The position numbers and the translations under genes were made by a program. DNA of 17,710 nucleotides. It comes from Planctomycetales bacterium. Lineage in GTDB: Bacteria; Planctomycetota; SBBH01. The notes under the pieces were generated by a model. It was not told the DNA's origin. It saw only the letters and a list, made by a program, of their open reading frames with translations, and searched no databases. Of this stretch, positions 1 to 7,152 are shown piece by piece; within the stretch, counting starts at the first letter, position 1; every line of letters begins with the position of its first letter. The stretch spans positions 1 to 17,710 of the forward strand of contig SBBH01000090.1 of NCBI GenBank assembly GCA_005239795.1, in the 5' to 3' direction.

Positions 1-452
1 AACGCCCAGCGGAAGAGTTGCTGATATCCCCAGTTGAGGGGGAGCTTGACCTTGTCGTAGCCGGTGAAACCGCCTCCCGGCGCCCATCGCGCGGCAACGG
101 CCAGAACCAGTTCCGGCCGCGCGCGCATGAGATCGCGCATCTTCCCGGCGCTCGCCAGCTCCATTTCGCCGTCGGAATCGATGCAGAGGATATGCGTCCC
201 CCGCGCGTACGAGATCCCTTCGCGATAGGGGGTGCCGATCCCGCGGGGCCCTTTTTGCAGGACGACCTTCACGATCTTCGGCGCCTGGCGGCTTTGATTT
301 AGACACGCGGCGAAGGAGGCAGGGCTGGAGCGCGGCGAGATCACGATGAGGATCTCGAGGAGCTCGCTTCCAAAGAGTTCCTTCAGCCCCCGGCAGGTCT
401 CGACGACGGAGTCCGTCTCGTCGAAGACCGGGGTGACGACGGAGATCTTCAT
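1..452 (-). CDS. GT2 family glycosyltransferase, N-terminal part (runs off the left edge)
   Basis: The reading frame opens with ATG at 452-450 and stays open to the window edge, so about 150 N-terminal residues are visible and the C-terminus is missing. The product begins MKISVVTPVFDE, the usual first beta strand of a GT-A fold family 2 glycosyltransferase. It continues through a segment like GIGTPYREGISYARGTHILC to the acidic motif IDSDGEME, the expected nucleotide-sugar/metal (DxD-type) site. Such enzymes move a sugar from a nucleotide donor to a lipid or glycan acceptor at the cytoplasmic membrane face. Its ATG overlaps the TGA of the upstream gene (ATGA, 449-452), so the two are probably translationally coupled. 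Donor and acceptor cannot be read from this fragment. Confidence 0.85.
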   Translation of the reverse strand, partial: MKISVVTPVFDETDSVVETCRGLKELFGSELLEILIVISPRSSPASFAACLNQSRQAPKIVKVVLQKGPRGIGTPYREGISYARGTHILCIDSDGEMELASAGKMRDLMRARPELVLAVAARWAPGGGFTGYDKVKLPLNWGYQQLFRWA

Positions 453-1510
453 GCCTCGGAAGGGGTGAGGATCCACCGCCCCCCCCCGATGCGGTCGAAA
501 TCCGAAAGCCACGCCTGGACGAGGGGCCGGTGCCGATCGAAAAAAGCCGGGGCGCCCGGGGATTGGGCGAAGAACTTGCGCATGGCGTCCATCGCGGAAA
601 TCCCCTCGACAGGGGTCTTTTGGATGTGATCCAGGACCGCTTCGACGGTGAGGTGCCCTTCCACCTCGTGCTCGAAATCCTTGAGCCAGTCGCGGACGCC
701 GCGCTCCTGGCGTGTGAAGGGGACGCCGAAATGGATCCAAGCGCCGCTGGCATAGACGTACCGCTGCAGGAGGTATCCGGCGAAGATGTCGTCGAACCGG
801 CCGATCTGGTCGCACATGAGAAAAAACGGCAGGACGCGCTCGCGCAAGAAAGTGTTCTGGGAATTGATGGGGCACCAGGCATTCTGGGCCACGACTGAGC
901 TGACTGCGAGGCGCTTGACGCGCACGTGCGAGACGATGTGTGTAAAGGCGTCGGCGTCCGGGTCCCCCCAGCTCAGCCCCTGGAGCACCCAGATCGAAGC
1001 CGGCTCGACATGCGTCGAGCGCGCCTCCCAGGAGGCCTGCGCGTGTTTTCGCACAGGGAAGCCCCGGGGGAACGGGATCACGTTCGGTTGGATCTCGGCG
1101 TTTTGGAAGTAATTGAACCAGCCGTCAGGGGCATCGACCTTGTCCCGGGCGGGGCGGCTCAGAAGATCGAGGAACGCCTTGAAATAGCCCGGATCCGGGA
1201 CATTGTCGTCGTCCAAGGATAGGTAGAAGTCGTACGGGCCCTCGGAGGCGGCTTGAAGGAAGCCGATGTTCCGGCGCGGGATGCAGTTCCACCGGAGCAC
1301 CCGCGAGGTGGCCCATCGGTCGTGCTCGGCGGCCGGGATCCAACGGGTCTCGGGGCCGAGTTTTTTCGCAAAGTCAATCAGATCCGGCGTCTTGCGGTCG
1401 CCGACGACGTAGAGCGTGAAATCCAGGCCTGCCTCGCGGGCCTCAGCGACATAGCGGGCCAGAACTTCCGGGACCCCGATCGTCGTTGTGACGATCGCGA
1501 GACGCGTCAT
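449..1510 (-). CDS. STELLO/DUF288-like glycosyltransferase
   Basis: A 353-residue soluble protein starting MTRLAIVTTTIG. A VGDRKTP segment (residues 37-42) is followed by RRNIGFLQAASEG (79-91) and the acidic cluster LSLDDDNVPD (98-106). This order (a GDRKTP-type loop, then RxNIGxL, then a DDDN metal/nucleotide site) is what I recall of the STELLO/DUF288 group. That group is distantly related to GT75 reversibly glycosylated polypeptides (UDP-arabinopyranose mutases). No membrane segment is obvious. It probably handles a nucleotide sugar in the cytoplasm, as a transferase or possibly a mutase. It is the first gene of a minus-strand pair and overlaps the following GT2 by 4 bases. No strong Shine-Dalgarno precedes the ATG. 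A run of nine C on the plus strand (479-487, G9 in the message) lies near its 3' end. The family call is from motif memory and moderately sure. Confidence 0.72.
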   Translation of the reverse strand: MTRLAIVTTTIGVPEVLARYVAEAREAGLDFTLYVVGDRKTPDLIDFAKKLGPETRWIPAAEHDRWATSRVLRWNCIPRRNIGFLQAASEGPYDFYLSLDDDNVPDPGYFKAFLDLLSRPARDKVDAPDGWFNYFQNAEIQPNVIPFPRGFPVRKHAQASWEARSTHVEPASIWVLQGLSWGDPDADAFTHIVSHVRVKRLAVSSVVAQNAWCPINSQNTFLRERVLPFFLMCDQIGRFDDIFAGYLLQRYVYASGAWIHFGVPFTRQERGVRDWLKDFEHEVEGHLTVEAVLDHIQKTPVEGISAMDAMRKFFAQSPGAPAFFDRHRPLVQAWLSDFDRIGGGRWILTPSEA

Positions 1511-1560
1511 CGCTCGGTGAGCTTATGCTGGGAGGTCTGGGCGTCCGCCTTGCGGTTCTT

Positions 1561-1578
1561 CATGGCGAAGCGCCCATG
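1561..1578. promoter_or_regulatory. Imperfect palindrome in a divergent intergenic region
   Basis: The 98 bases between the divergent starts at 1510 (minus) and 1609 (plus) must hold promoters for both directions if these starts are right. Within them CATGG (1561-1565) and CCATG (1574-1578) form an inverted repeat. Inner bases GCG and CGC extend the pairing with one bulged base. It could be an operator or chance. I see no convincing -35/-10 pair in either direction. Confidence 0.2.
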
Positions 1579-1608
1579 GATCGTGAGTAAAGCCGATTTT
1601 TACACGTC

Positions 1609-3273
1609 GTGAAGGCTTTCATGGCGCGTCGGGAAATGAGTGTAGTGGCGGCCGGCGCTTTCTCGCAACGCCAAATCGCTGAACTTGCGGCACTTGTGGC
1701 GCCGGGGATATCATTGCCGGCTCTGGGCACTGGCGCGCCGAACTCATCTTCTCCTCAAGTGGGTGCCGAAGTGGCCCGGCAGGCGGGCGACCGGAAAGAG
1801 CATTGGGATGCGGTGAGCGCCTCGCGGGACCGCTTTAGGAAACGCAACCGCCACTACCACAATGAGCTTGAGAGATTTTTCCGCTTCGCGATCCCTGAAG
1901 GATCGCGCGTTCTCGAGGTGGGGTGCAGTACAGGGGATCTTCTCGTTTCCATCAGGCCGGCTCTGGGCGTCGGCATCGACATCAGCGAACGAGCGATCGA
2001 GATCGCGCGCGCCAAGCACCCACATCTCACGTTCGTCGCCGCGGATGTGGAGGCCCTCCCGGAGGATTTCCTCGAGCGCTATCGCGGCACCTTCGACTAC
2101 ATCGTCCTGGCCGACACGCTGGGCGAGCTCACCGATATCTGGGCGGCTTTGAGGTCCTTGAGCCGCTTGGCTCATCCCGCGACGCGGATTCTCATCAGTT
2201 ACTACAACCGGCTTTGGGAACCGATCCTCCGCCTGGGCGAGAGTTTGGGGATCAAGACCCCGCAGAGGCTCCTGAGCTGGCTTTCACGCGACGACATCTC
2301 GGGACTTTTGCACTTGACCGGCTTCGAGGTGGTTCGTTCCGGGATGCGCCTCCTGCTGCCCCGCAACATCCCCCTTCTGGCCTGGGTCGCCAACCGGCTT
2401 CTGGCCACGCTGCCGGGTTTACGCGGGCTCTGCCTCGTGCAGTACGTCGTGGCGCGTCCGGCGTTCCCCGCCGACCTGGGGGAGGCGCCTTCCGTGTCGG
2501 TGATCGTTCCGACCCGCAACGAGGTTGGGAATATCCAAGGGCTCGTGGAGCGGGTTCCGGCCTTAGGCCGCCGGACGGAGATCGTTTTCGTGGACGGCTC
2601 CTCGACGGATGGGACGGTCGAGAAGATCGAGGAGATGATCGCGGCTTATCGCGGCGTAAAAGAGATTCGCCTTGTGCACCAGGTCCCGCGCCGGCGCACG
2701 GAGGAGGAGGCGGTTCGCGACGGTCTCGTGAGCGCTCCCGGCAAGATGCTCAAGCTTGGCAAAGGGGACGCGGTCCGGAAGGGGTTCGACGCCGCCGCGG
2801 GAGAGATTCTGATGATCCTGGATGCGGACCTCACCGTGCCGCCGGAAGACCTTCCCAAGTTCATGGAGGCGCTCGTAGAGCGCCGTGGGGAGCTTATCAA
2901 CGGGACGCGCCTGGTCTACCCCATGGAAAAGGAGGCGATGCGCCTCCTGAATTTTATGGCCAACAAGGGATTCAGCCTCCTTTTCACCTGGCTTCTGGAT
3001 CAGCGGATCAAGGACACGCTGTGCGGCACCAAGGCCCTGCGCAAATCGGATTACGAGCGGATCAAGGCGGGGCGGGGCGTCTTCGGTGACTTTGATCCAT
3101 TTGGGGATTTCGACCTCCTGTTCGGTGCGGCGCGCCTCGGCCTCAAGATCGTCGAGATCCCCATCCGCTATCGGGAACGGATCTCCGGGGAGGTGAAGAT
3201 CCAGCGTTTCAAGCACGGCATTCTTCTTCTTCGGATGAGCGTGCAGGCGTTTCGGAAATTGAAGATGATCTAA
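1609..3273 (+). CDS. Fused SAM-dependent methyltransferase and DPMS-like GT2 glycosyltransferase
   Basis: A 554-residue two-domain protein. Residues about 65-245 form a class I methyltransferase: motif I EVGCSTGD (103-110), acidic residue in VGIDIS (121-126), and ADVEAL (145-150). Residues about 293-554 are a GT2 domain starting SVSVIVPTRNE (295-305), with VDGSSTDG (328-335) and DADLTV (405-410). This domain resembles dolichyl/polyprenyl-phosphate mannose synthases, which move a sugar from a nucleotide donor to polyprenyl phosphate. It lacks the extra C-terminal membrane helices of some members. Such a product would supply the GT-C enzymes encoded downstream. The start is uncertain: GTG 1609 and in-frame ATGs at 1621 and 1636 lack a clear ribosome site, and residues 1-60 look unlike the family, so the true start may be later. 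First gene of the plus-strand operon; 2 bases separate it from the next gene. Confidence 0.85.
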   Translation: MKAFMARREMSVVAAGAFSQRQIAELAALVAPGISLPALGTGAPNSSSPQVGAEVARQAGDRKEHWDAVSASRDRFRKRNRHYHNELERFFRFAIPEGSRVLEVGCSTGDLLVSIRPALGVGIDISERAIEIARAKHPHLTFVAADVEALPEDFLERYRGTFDYIVLADTLGELTDIWAALRSLSRLAHPATRILISYYNRLWEPILRLGESLGIKTPQRLLSWLSRDDISGLLHLTGFEVVRSGMRLLLPRNIPLLAWVANRLLATLPGLRGLCLVQYVVARPAFPADLGEAPSVSVIVPTRNEVGNIQGLVERVPALGRRTEIVFVDGSSTDGTVEKIEEMIAAYRGVKEIRLVHQVPRRRTEEEAVRDGLVSAPGKMLKLGKGDAVRKGFDAAAGEILMILDADLTVPPEDLPKFMEALVERRGELINGTRLVYPMEKEAMRLLNFMANKGFSLLFTWLLDQRIKDTLCGTKALRKSDYERIKAGRGVFGDFDPFGDFDLLFGAARLGLKIVEIPIRYRERISGEVKIQRFKHGILLLRMSVQAFRKLKMI

Positions 3274-3275
3274 TT

Positions 3276-3914
3276 ATGCCGTCCTTTATCCTGCCGCGGT
3301 CCGATGCGCTGATCCAGACGCACGGGGACGACCCCCTGCCGTACTACTACAGGCGGCTCACGCGGTGGTTCTATCGAAAGAGGTTGTCTCTCGTCTTGTC
3401 GCATTTGGAGGACCGCGAGAAGACGTACGGCGACCTTCTTGACATCGGTTTTGGTTCCGGGATCCTGGTTCCCGAGGAATGCCGCCGGGCCCGCCGCGTT
3501 TCCGGGATCGACGTCCATGAGAGGATCGACATCGTCTGTCGCAATCTGGCGGCGCAGGGATTTTTAGCGGATCTCTGCCGCGGGTCGATCTATGAGATCC
3601 CCTTTCCGGACGCCAGCCAGGACGCTGTCGTGTGCGTTTCGGTCCTCGAGCATCTGGATCGGTTGGATGCCGCCCTGGCGGAAGTGGATTGGGTCTTACG
3701 TCCCGGCGGGGTCCTCGCGGTCGGATTCCCGGTCAAGAGCCGTTTGACAGGCGTCCTTTTCTCGGCGTTGGGATTCGATATGGACCATATCCATCCCTCT
3801 AGCCATACGGAGATCCTGGAGGCGCTGCATCGCCGGTTTGAGGTCTCCCCCATCAGGCGTCTGCCAGGGCTTTTCGTGACGGCTCGTTGCGTCAAGCGCT
3901 GGCGAGATCCGTAA
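3276..3914 (+). CDS. Class I SAM-dependent methyltransferase
   Basis: A 212-residue protein with the usual small methyltransferase plan. Motif I is LLDIGFGSG (residues 54-62), the acidic end of strand 2 is GIDVHE (77-82), and the Methyltransf_11-type motif PFPDASQDAVVCVSVLEHL is followed by VLRPGGVLAVGFP. It would transfer a methyl group from S-adenosylmethionine to a small acceptor, here plausibly a sugar or lipid carrier of the glycan. The sequence does not show the acceptor atom. It follows the fusion protein after only two bases and is 17 bases from the first GT-C gene, so it is almost surely in the same transcript. No signal peptide or membrane segment is seen; it should be cytoplasmic. 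Confidence 0.88.
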   Translation: MPSFILPRSDALIQTHGDDPLPYYYRRLTRWFYRKRLSLVLSHLEDREKTYGDLLDIGFGSGILVPEECRRARRVSGIDVHERIDIVCRNLAAQGFLADLCRGSIYEIPFPDASQDAVVCVSVLEHLDRLDAALAEVDWVLRPGGVLAVGFPVKSRLTGVLFSALGFDMDHIHPSSHTEILEALHRRFEVSPIRRLPGLFVTARCVKRWRDP

Positions 3915-3931
3915 GAGACATCCCGCGGAAG

Positions 3932-5554
3932 ATGAAACGCTCGTCAGCCCGTTTGGCGGGAATCCTACTTCTGGCTTCCTTCCTGCGGTTCGGGGGCGTC
4001 TGGAACGATTCGTTCTATCATTACGACGAAGGGGAAACCGCCAAGAGCGCGCTCGGCCCGGCCGTGGCGGTCCGCTGGGTCCTGCGGACCGCTTGGGGAG
4101 GGGACGCCTGGACTCCAGAATCCTTGAAGGCCGAGTATGAACGATACGGCTTTCCCTACCCTCGGACCTCGGCGCGGCCCGGATACTTGGCCCTCGCGAC
4201 CCTCTCCATGGCATGGGGAGGGATCTCCGACAAGGCGCTCATCGTCCTCTCGGCCGTGATGGGAGTGGCGACTGTTTGGATCGTCTACCTGACGCTCCGT
4301 CGGATCGGGGAGGGAGAGGGGGACGCGCTGCCCTTCTGGGGCGCTTTGGCCCTGGCCGTCTCGCCGACGCATGTCTTTTTTTCCCGGACGGGATTTGCCC
4401 ACGTCACGGCGGGGTTTTTCCTGGCCCTGGCTGTTTATTGGCACTTTCGGGAGAGGGAAGCTCCACGCCGAACGGCCGACGCCTTTCGAGCGGGGCTCGC
4501 CTGCGGCTACGCCTTCACCTGCCATTTCAATGTCGCCTGGGCGTTGGCGGTCCTGGTGGGCACGCGTTTGGGGGGACGCTTCTTGGCCGGGGGAAAAGGC
4601 GCTTGGAAGGCGGCCTTTCTGGATGCGGCTGTCGTCGGGGTGGGAGCGAGCGTTCCGATCCTCTTTTTCCAGGTGGCGACGGTCTCCGCGGCCTTTTTCT
4701 TCAGGGATTGGCTTCCCGACCAGACAACCTACCTTCAAGATCTGAGAGGGCAGTGGTCGCATCTGTTTCACTACTGCAATCCCCGCGCCCAGGCCTCTCC
4801 CTTTTTTTACGCGATTTTCTGGCTTAGGACGGAGACGGTCGGTCTGATAGCAGGGACCCTGATTGGGACCTTTTTGGCCTGGCGCAACAGGCGGAGCGTT
4901 TCTGCAGCTGGCGCGCTTCTCTTGGCAGCGCTCCTGGTCTGGATTCCATATGCCGCGATGTCGGCGATGTCCTGGAAGGTGGCGCGGACGCTGGTCCCCT
5001 GCCTGCCGTTTGCGGCGATGCTGTGGGGGTACGCTTTCTCGCGTTGGCGCGCGGAGGGGGCGGCCGGACGCTGGGGGAAGGCGCTCTGCGTCGCGGTCTT
5101 TTTGGCGATCCCCTTGGTCAGGGACATGAACCTCTTGAGGGGGCACGGGCATTTCCGCGGCGTGGTGGAGGATCTCAGAGCGAAAGGGCGGTCGATCGTC
5201 GCCGTCGACGAGTTCCCTACCGTCGATTTTTACGCCGGCTTCCCAGGGGCCGTTCTGGTCTATGATTGGAAGGGGTTTGAGCGCATTGGGCCGGCCCTTT
5301 CGGAAGGGGGAACGACGTTCGTAGCGCTCTATAAGGACGGCGCCTACGGTTGCGATGACCCGGTCTATGCCAACCGGTACGGCTTTATACAGGATCTTTT
5401 GGCACGCGGCGCCCGCCCGGACCACGTGCTTCCCTTCCATGTACCGGTTGATTTCGACTATGTGGATTCGGCTTGGCGTTTCGATCGCCTATTGTCTCTT
5501 GCCGACGTGCGCTACGAGGTGCACCTCTTTGACGTGAAGGCGGATCAGCGGTGA
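3932..5554 (+). CDS. GT-C membrane glycosyltransferase (PMT/ArnT-like), copy 1 of 3
   Basis: A 540-residue multi-span protein from ATG 3932. An in-frame GTG at 3887 lies inside the previous gene, so I reject it. After the first membrane helix comes the first outer loop with HYDEGE (residues 30-35). Its Asp-Glu matches the catalytic/metal acidic site of GT-C enzymes of the PMT/ArnT/DUF2029 type, which use polyprenyl-phosphate-sugar donors on the periplasmic face. Other landmarks shared with the next two genes are GFPYP, SPTHVFFSR, CHFN, LRTET, a KxARTL loop and a soluble C-terminal region (about 400-540) ending FDYVDSAWRFDR...YEVHLFDV. It sits between a methyltransferase gene (17-base gap) and copy 2 (4-base GTGA overlap). 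Sugar and acceptor are unknown. Confidence 0.83.
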   Translation: MKRSSARLAGILLLASFLRFGGVWNDSFYHYDEGETAKSALGPAVAVRWVLRTAWGGDAWTPESLKAEYERYGFPYPRTSARPGYLALATLSMAWGGISDKALIVLSAVMGVATVWIVYLTLRRIGEGEGDALPFWGALALAVSPTHVFFSRTGFAHVTAGFFLALAVYWHFREREAPRRTADAFRAGLACGYAFTCHFNVAWALAVLVGTRLGGRFLAGGKGAWKAAFLDAAVVGVGASVPILFFQVATVSAAFFFRDWLPDQTTYLQDLRGQWSHLFHYCNPRAQASPFFYAIFWLRTETVGLIAGTLIGTFLAWRNRRSVSAAGALLLAALLVWIPYAAMSAMSWKVARTLVPCLPFAAMLWGYAFSRWRAEGAAGRWGKALCVAVFLAIPLVRDMNLLRGHGHFRGVVEDLRAKGRSIVAVDEFPTVDFYAGFPGAVLVYDWKGFERIGPALSEGGTTFVALYKDGAYGCDDPVYANRYGFIQDLLARGARPDHVLPFHVPVDFDYVDSAWRFDRLLSLADVRYEVHLFDVKADQR

Positions 5555-7152
5555 AGGGGGCGCCGTGGAAAGCGTTCCTGGCAGCCGCGCTTCTTCTGGG
5601 CGGCGCCTTGCGTGTTTGGGACCTGCCCCAGCGGGGGCTCTGCTATTACGACGAGGGCTCGCATTGGCGGATGGCCTACGCCCCGGCGCAGGCTCTCCGG
5701 ACGTGCCTTTCGTCGCTGGCGATGTTGGACCTTCCTTCTTTTGAGACGATCAAGACGGCCGTGATGAGACATGGATTCCCGGACACCTATTTCGCGGCCC
5801 ATCACGGCTACGCGGCGCTTCAATCCCTGGTCATGGCTGTTCTTGGCATGAGGCTCGACGCTGGCCTCTGGGTGAACGCCTTCTTGGGAACGCTCACTCT
5901 TGTCTGGGTGTATCGCATCGGTGCCCTTCTCGGCGGCCGCAGAATCGGTCTGGCGGCGGCCTTGCTCACGGCCGTTTCCGCCAATCATGTCTTTTATTCC
6001 CGCTCGGCTCTGTCGCAGGCGGCAAGCTTGTTCTGGATGTACGGCGGCGCGTGGTTCCTCTTCTGTTGGTTCCAGGATCTGCGATCCTCGCGATCACTTC
6101 GGTGGGGGGGTATCCTGTGGGGATCTGGTTTGGTTTGCCACTACAACCTTTTTTGGACCCTCCCTTTGGCGGGCGCGGCGGCCGGTGTCGGGGGGATCCT
6201 GGAGCGCCCCCAGCGCCCCATCGCCGCGTTTCTACGGCCTGTTTTGATCTTCGCGTCGGGGGCGGCTCTCCCCTTGGCCGCCGTGGAAGTCGCCACGAGG
6301 CTCCTGGGATCGGTTGGCATTTTTCCCTACAGTCGGGAATTCATCCAGCAGTTCTCGATCAATACGAGCGGCTACTCCGTTTCCCATTCGACGCCGCTTT
6401 TTTACCTCATCCATTGGGTTCGGACGGAAGGGATCCTCTTCACGGCCCTGGCGGGATTTTCGGCGGCGGCCGCCGCGCTCGCGTTTGCGCGCCGAGCAGG
6501 CCGGTCCTTTCTTCCGGTCGCGACCTTGGCGGCTCTTGTCGTGGGGGGACATGTCCTCTACACGCCCCTCCCTCTGAAGGCGGCACGAACGCTTCTGGTT
6601 GGCATTCCGGCATCCTGCGCTCTGGTGGCGTGGTTCGCGTTCAGAATGCCGCGCCATTGGCTGGCCTGGGGGCTCGTGGTCGGCGCCCTGGCTGGGATGT
6701 GCCCCATGACCCTCCGGGCGGTTCGGGGCAGGAGCCCCTATCCAGAAGTGATCGCCCAGGCAGACCGGCGGGGGGGAGAGTTGGTGACCGTGGATGATTA
6801 CACCGTTCTTCAAACTTATCTGCAGCGGGACGACATCCTCGTGGCGCAGGTGGGAAACGAGTCATGGCGCGTTCCACTGACGCGAACCCGACGGCAGCAT
6901 CCGGGCCGACCTCTTTTCCTCGCAGCACTTCGGCGCAACGGTCGTTACAACGATGAAGATCCCGTTTGGCATGAGCGGTTCTCGATCGTGCGGGAGCTCC
7001 GCCAGAGGGCTCAGGAGCCGATCGCTTCGATCCCATTCGGCCAGCCCCTTGAATTCGATTATGTCGATGTGGCGTTTCGGTGGGATCGGTTGTGGGGATT
7101 GAAAGACGTTGACTATCGGGTGGATCTTTTCGATCTGGAGTCTCTTAGATGA
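5551..7152 (+). CDS. GT-C membrane glycosyltransferase (PMT/ArnT-like), copy 2 of 3
   Basis: A 533-residue multi-span protein starting at GTG 5551, whose last two bases enter the TGA of copy 1 (5552-5554). GAAGG at 5536-5540 is a fair ribosome site for this start. The first outer loop holds YYDEGS (residues 32-37), the presumed catalytic Asp-Glu. The middle carries NHVFYSRSALSQAAS, CHYN, WVRTEGI and LKAARTLLVGIP, each with a counterpart in copies 1 and 3. The C-terminal soluble region ends IPFGQPLEFDYVDVAFRWDR...YRVDLFDL. The shared motifs along the whole length and the near-equal sizes indicate tandem duplication. It should act on the outer face of the inner membrane with a lipid-phosphate sugar donor. 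Whether the copies add different sugars cannot be read here. Confidence 0.83.
   Translation: MKGAPWKAFLAAALLLGGALRVWDLPQRGLCYYDEGSHWRMAYAPAQALRTCLSSLAMLDLPSFETIKTAVMRHGFPDTYFAAHHGYAALQSLVMAVLGMRLDAGLWVNAFLGTLTLVWVYRIGALLGGRRIGLAAALLTAVSANHVFYSRSALSQAASLFWMYGGAWFLFCWFQDLRSSRSLRWGGILWGSGLVCHYNLFWTLPLAGAAAGVGGILERPQRPIAAFLRPVLIFASGAALPLAAVEVATRLLGSVGIFPYSREFIQQFSINTSGYSVSHSTPLFYLIHWVRTEGILFTALAGFSAAAAALAFARRAGRSFLPVATLAALVVGGHVLYTPLPLKAARTLLVGIPASCALVAWFAFRMPRHWLAWGLVVGALAGMCPMTLRAVRGRSPYPEVIAQADRRGGELVTVDDYTVLQTYLQRDDILVAQVGNESWRVPLTRTRRQHPGRPLFLAALRRNGRYNDEDPVWHERFSIVRELRQRAQEPIASIPFGQPLEFDYVDVAFRWDRLWGLKDVDYRVDLFDLESLR

Noticed and set aside
1923..3089. A 388-codon plus-strand frame inside the fusion gene
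   Set aside because: It overlaps the methyltransferase-GT2 gene in another frame; the product is Arg/Gly/Pro-rich and lacks motifs, as expected for a shadow frame.
3887..3931. GTG 3887 as start of the first GT-C gene
   Set aside because: It would overlap the methyltransferase by 28 bases and adds a charged stretch before the first helix; ATG 3932 is more typical.
3965..5440. A 491-codon minus-strand open frame across the first GT-C gene
   Set aside because: It is a mirror of a strong GT-C gene in GC-rich DNA, with a charged, low-complexity product and no recognisable domain.
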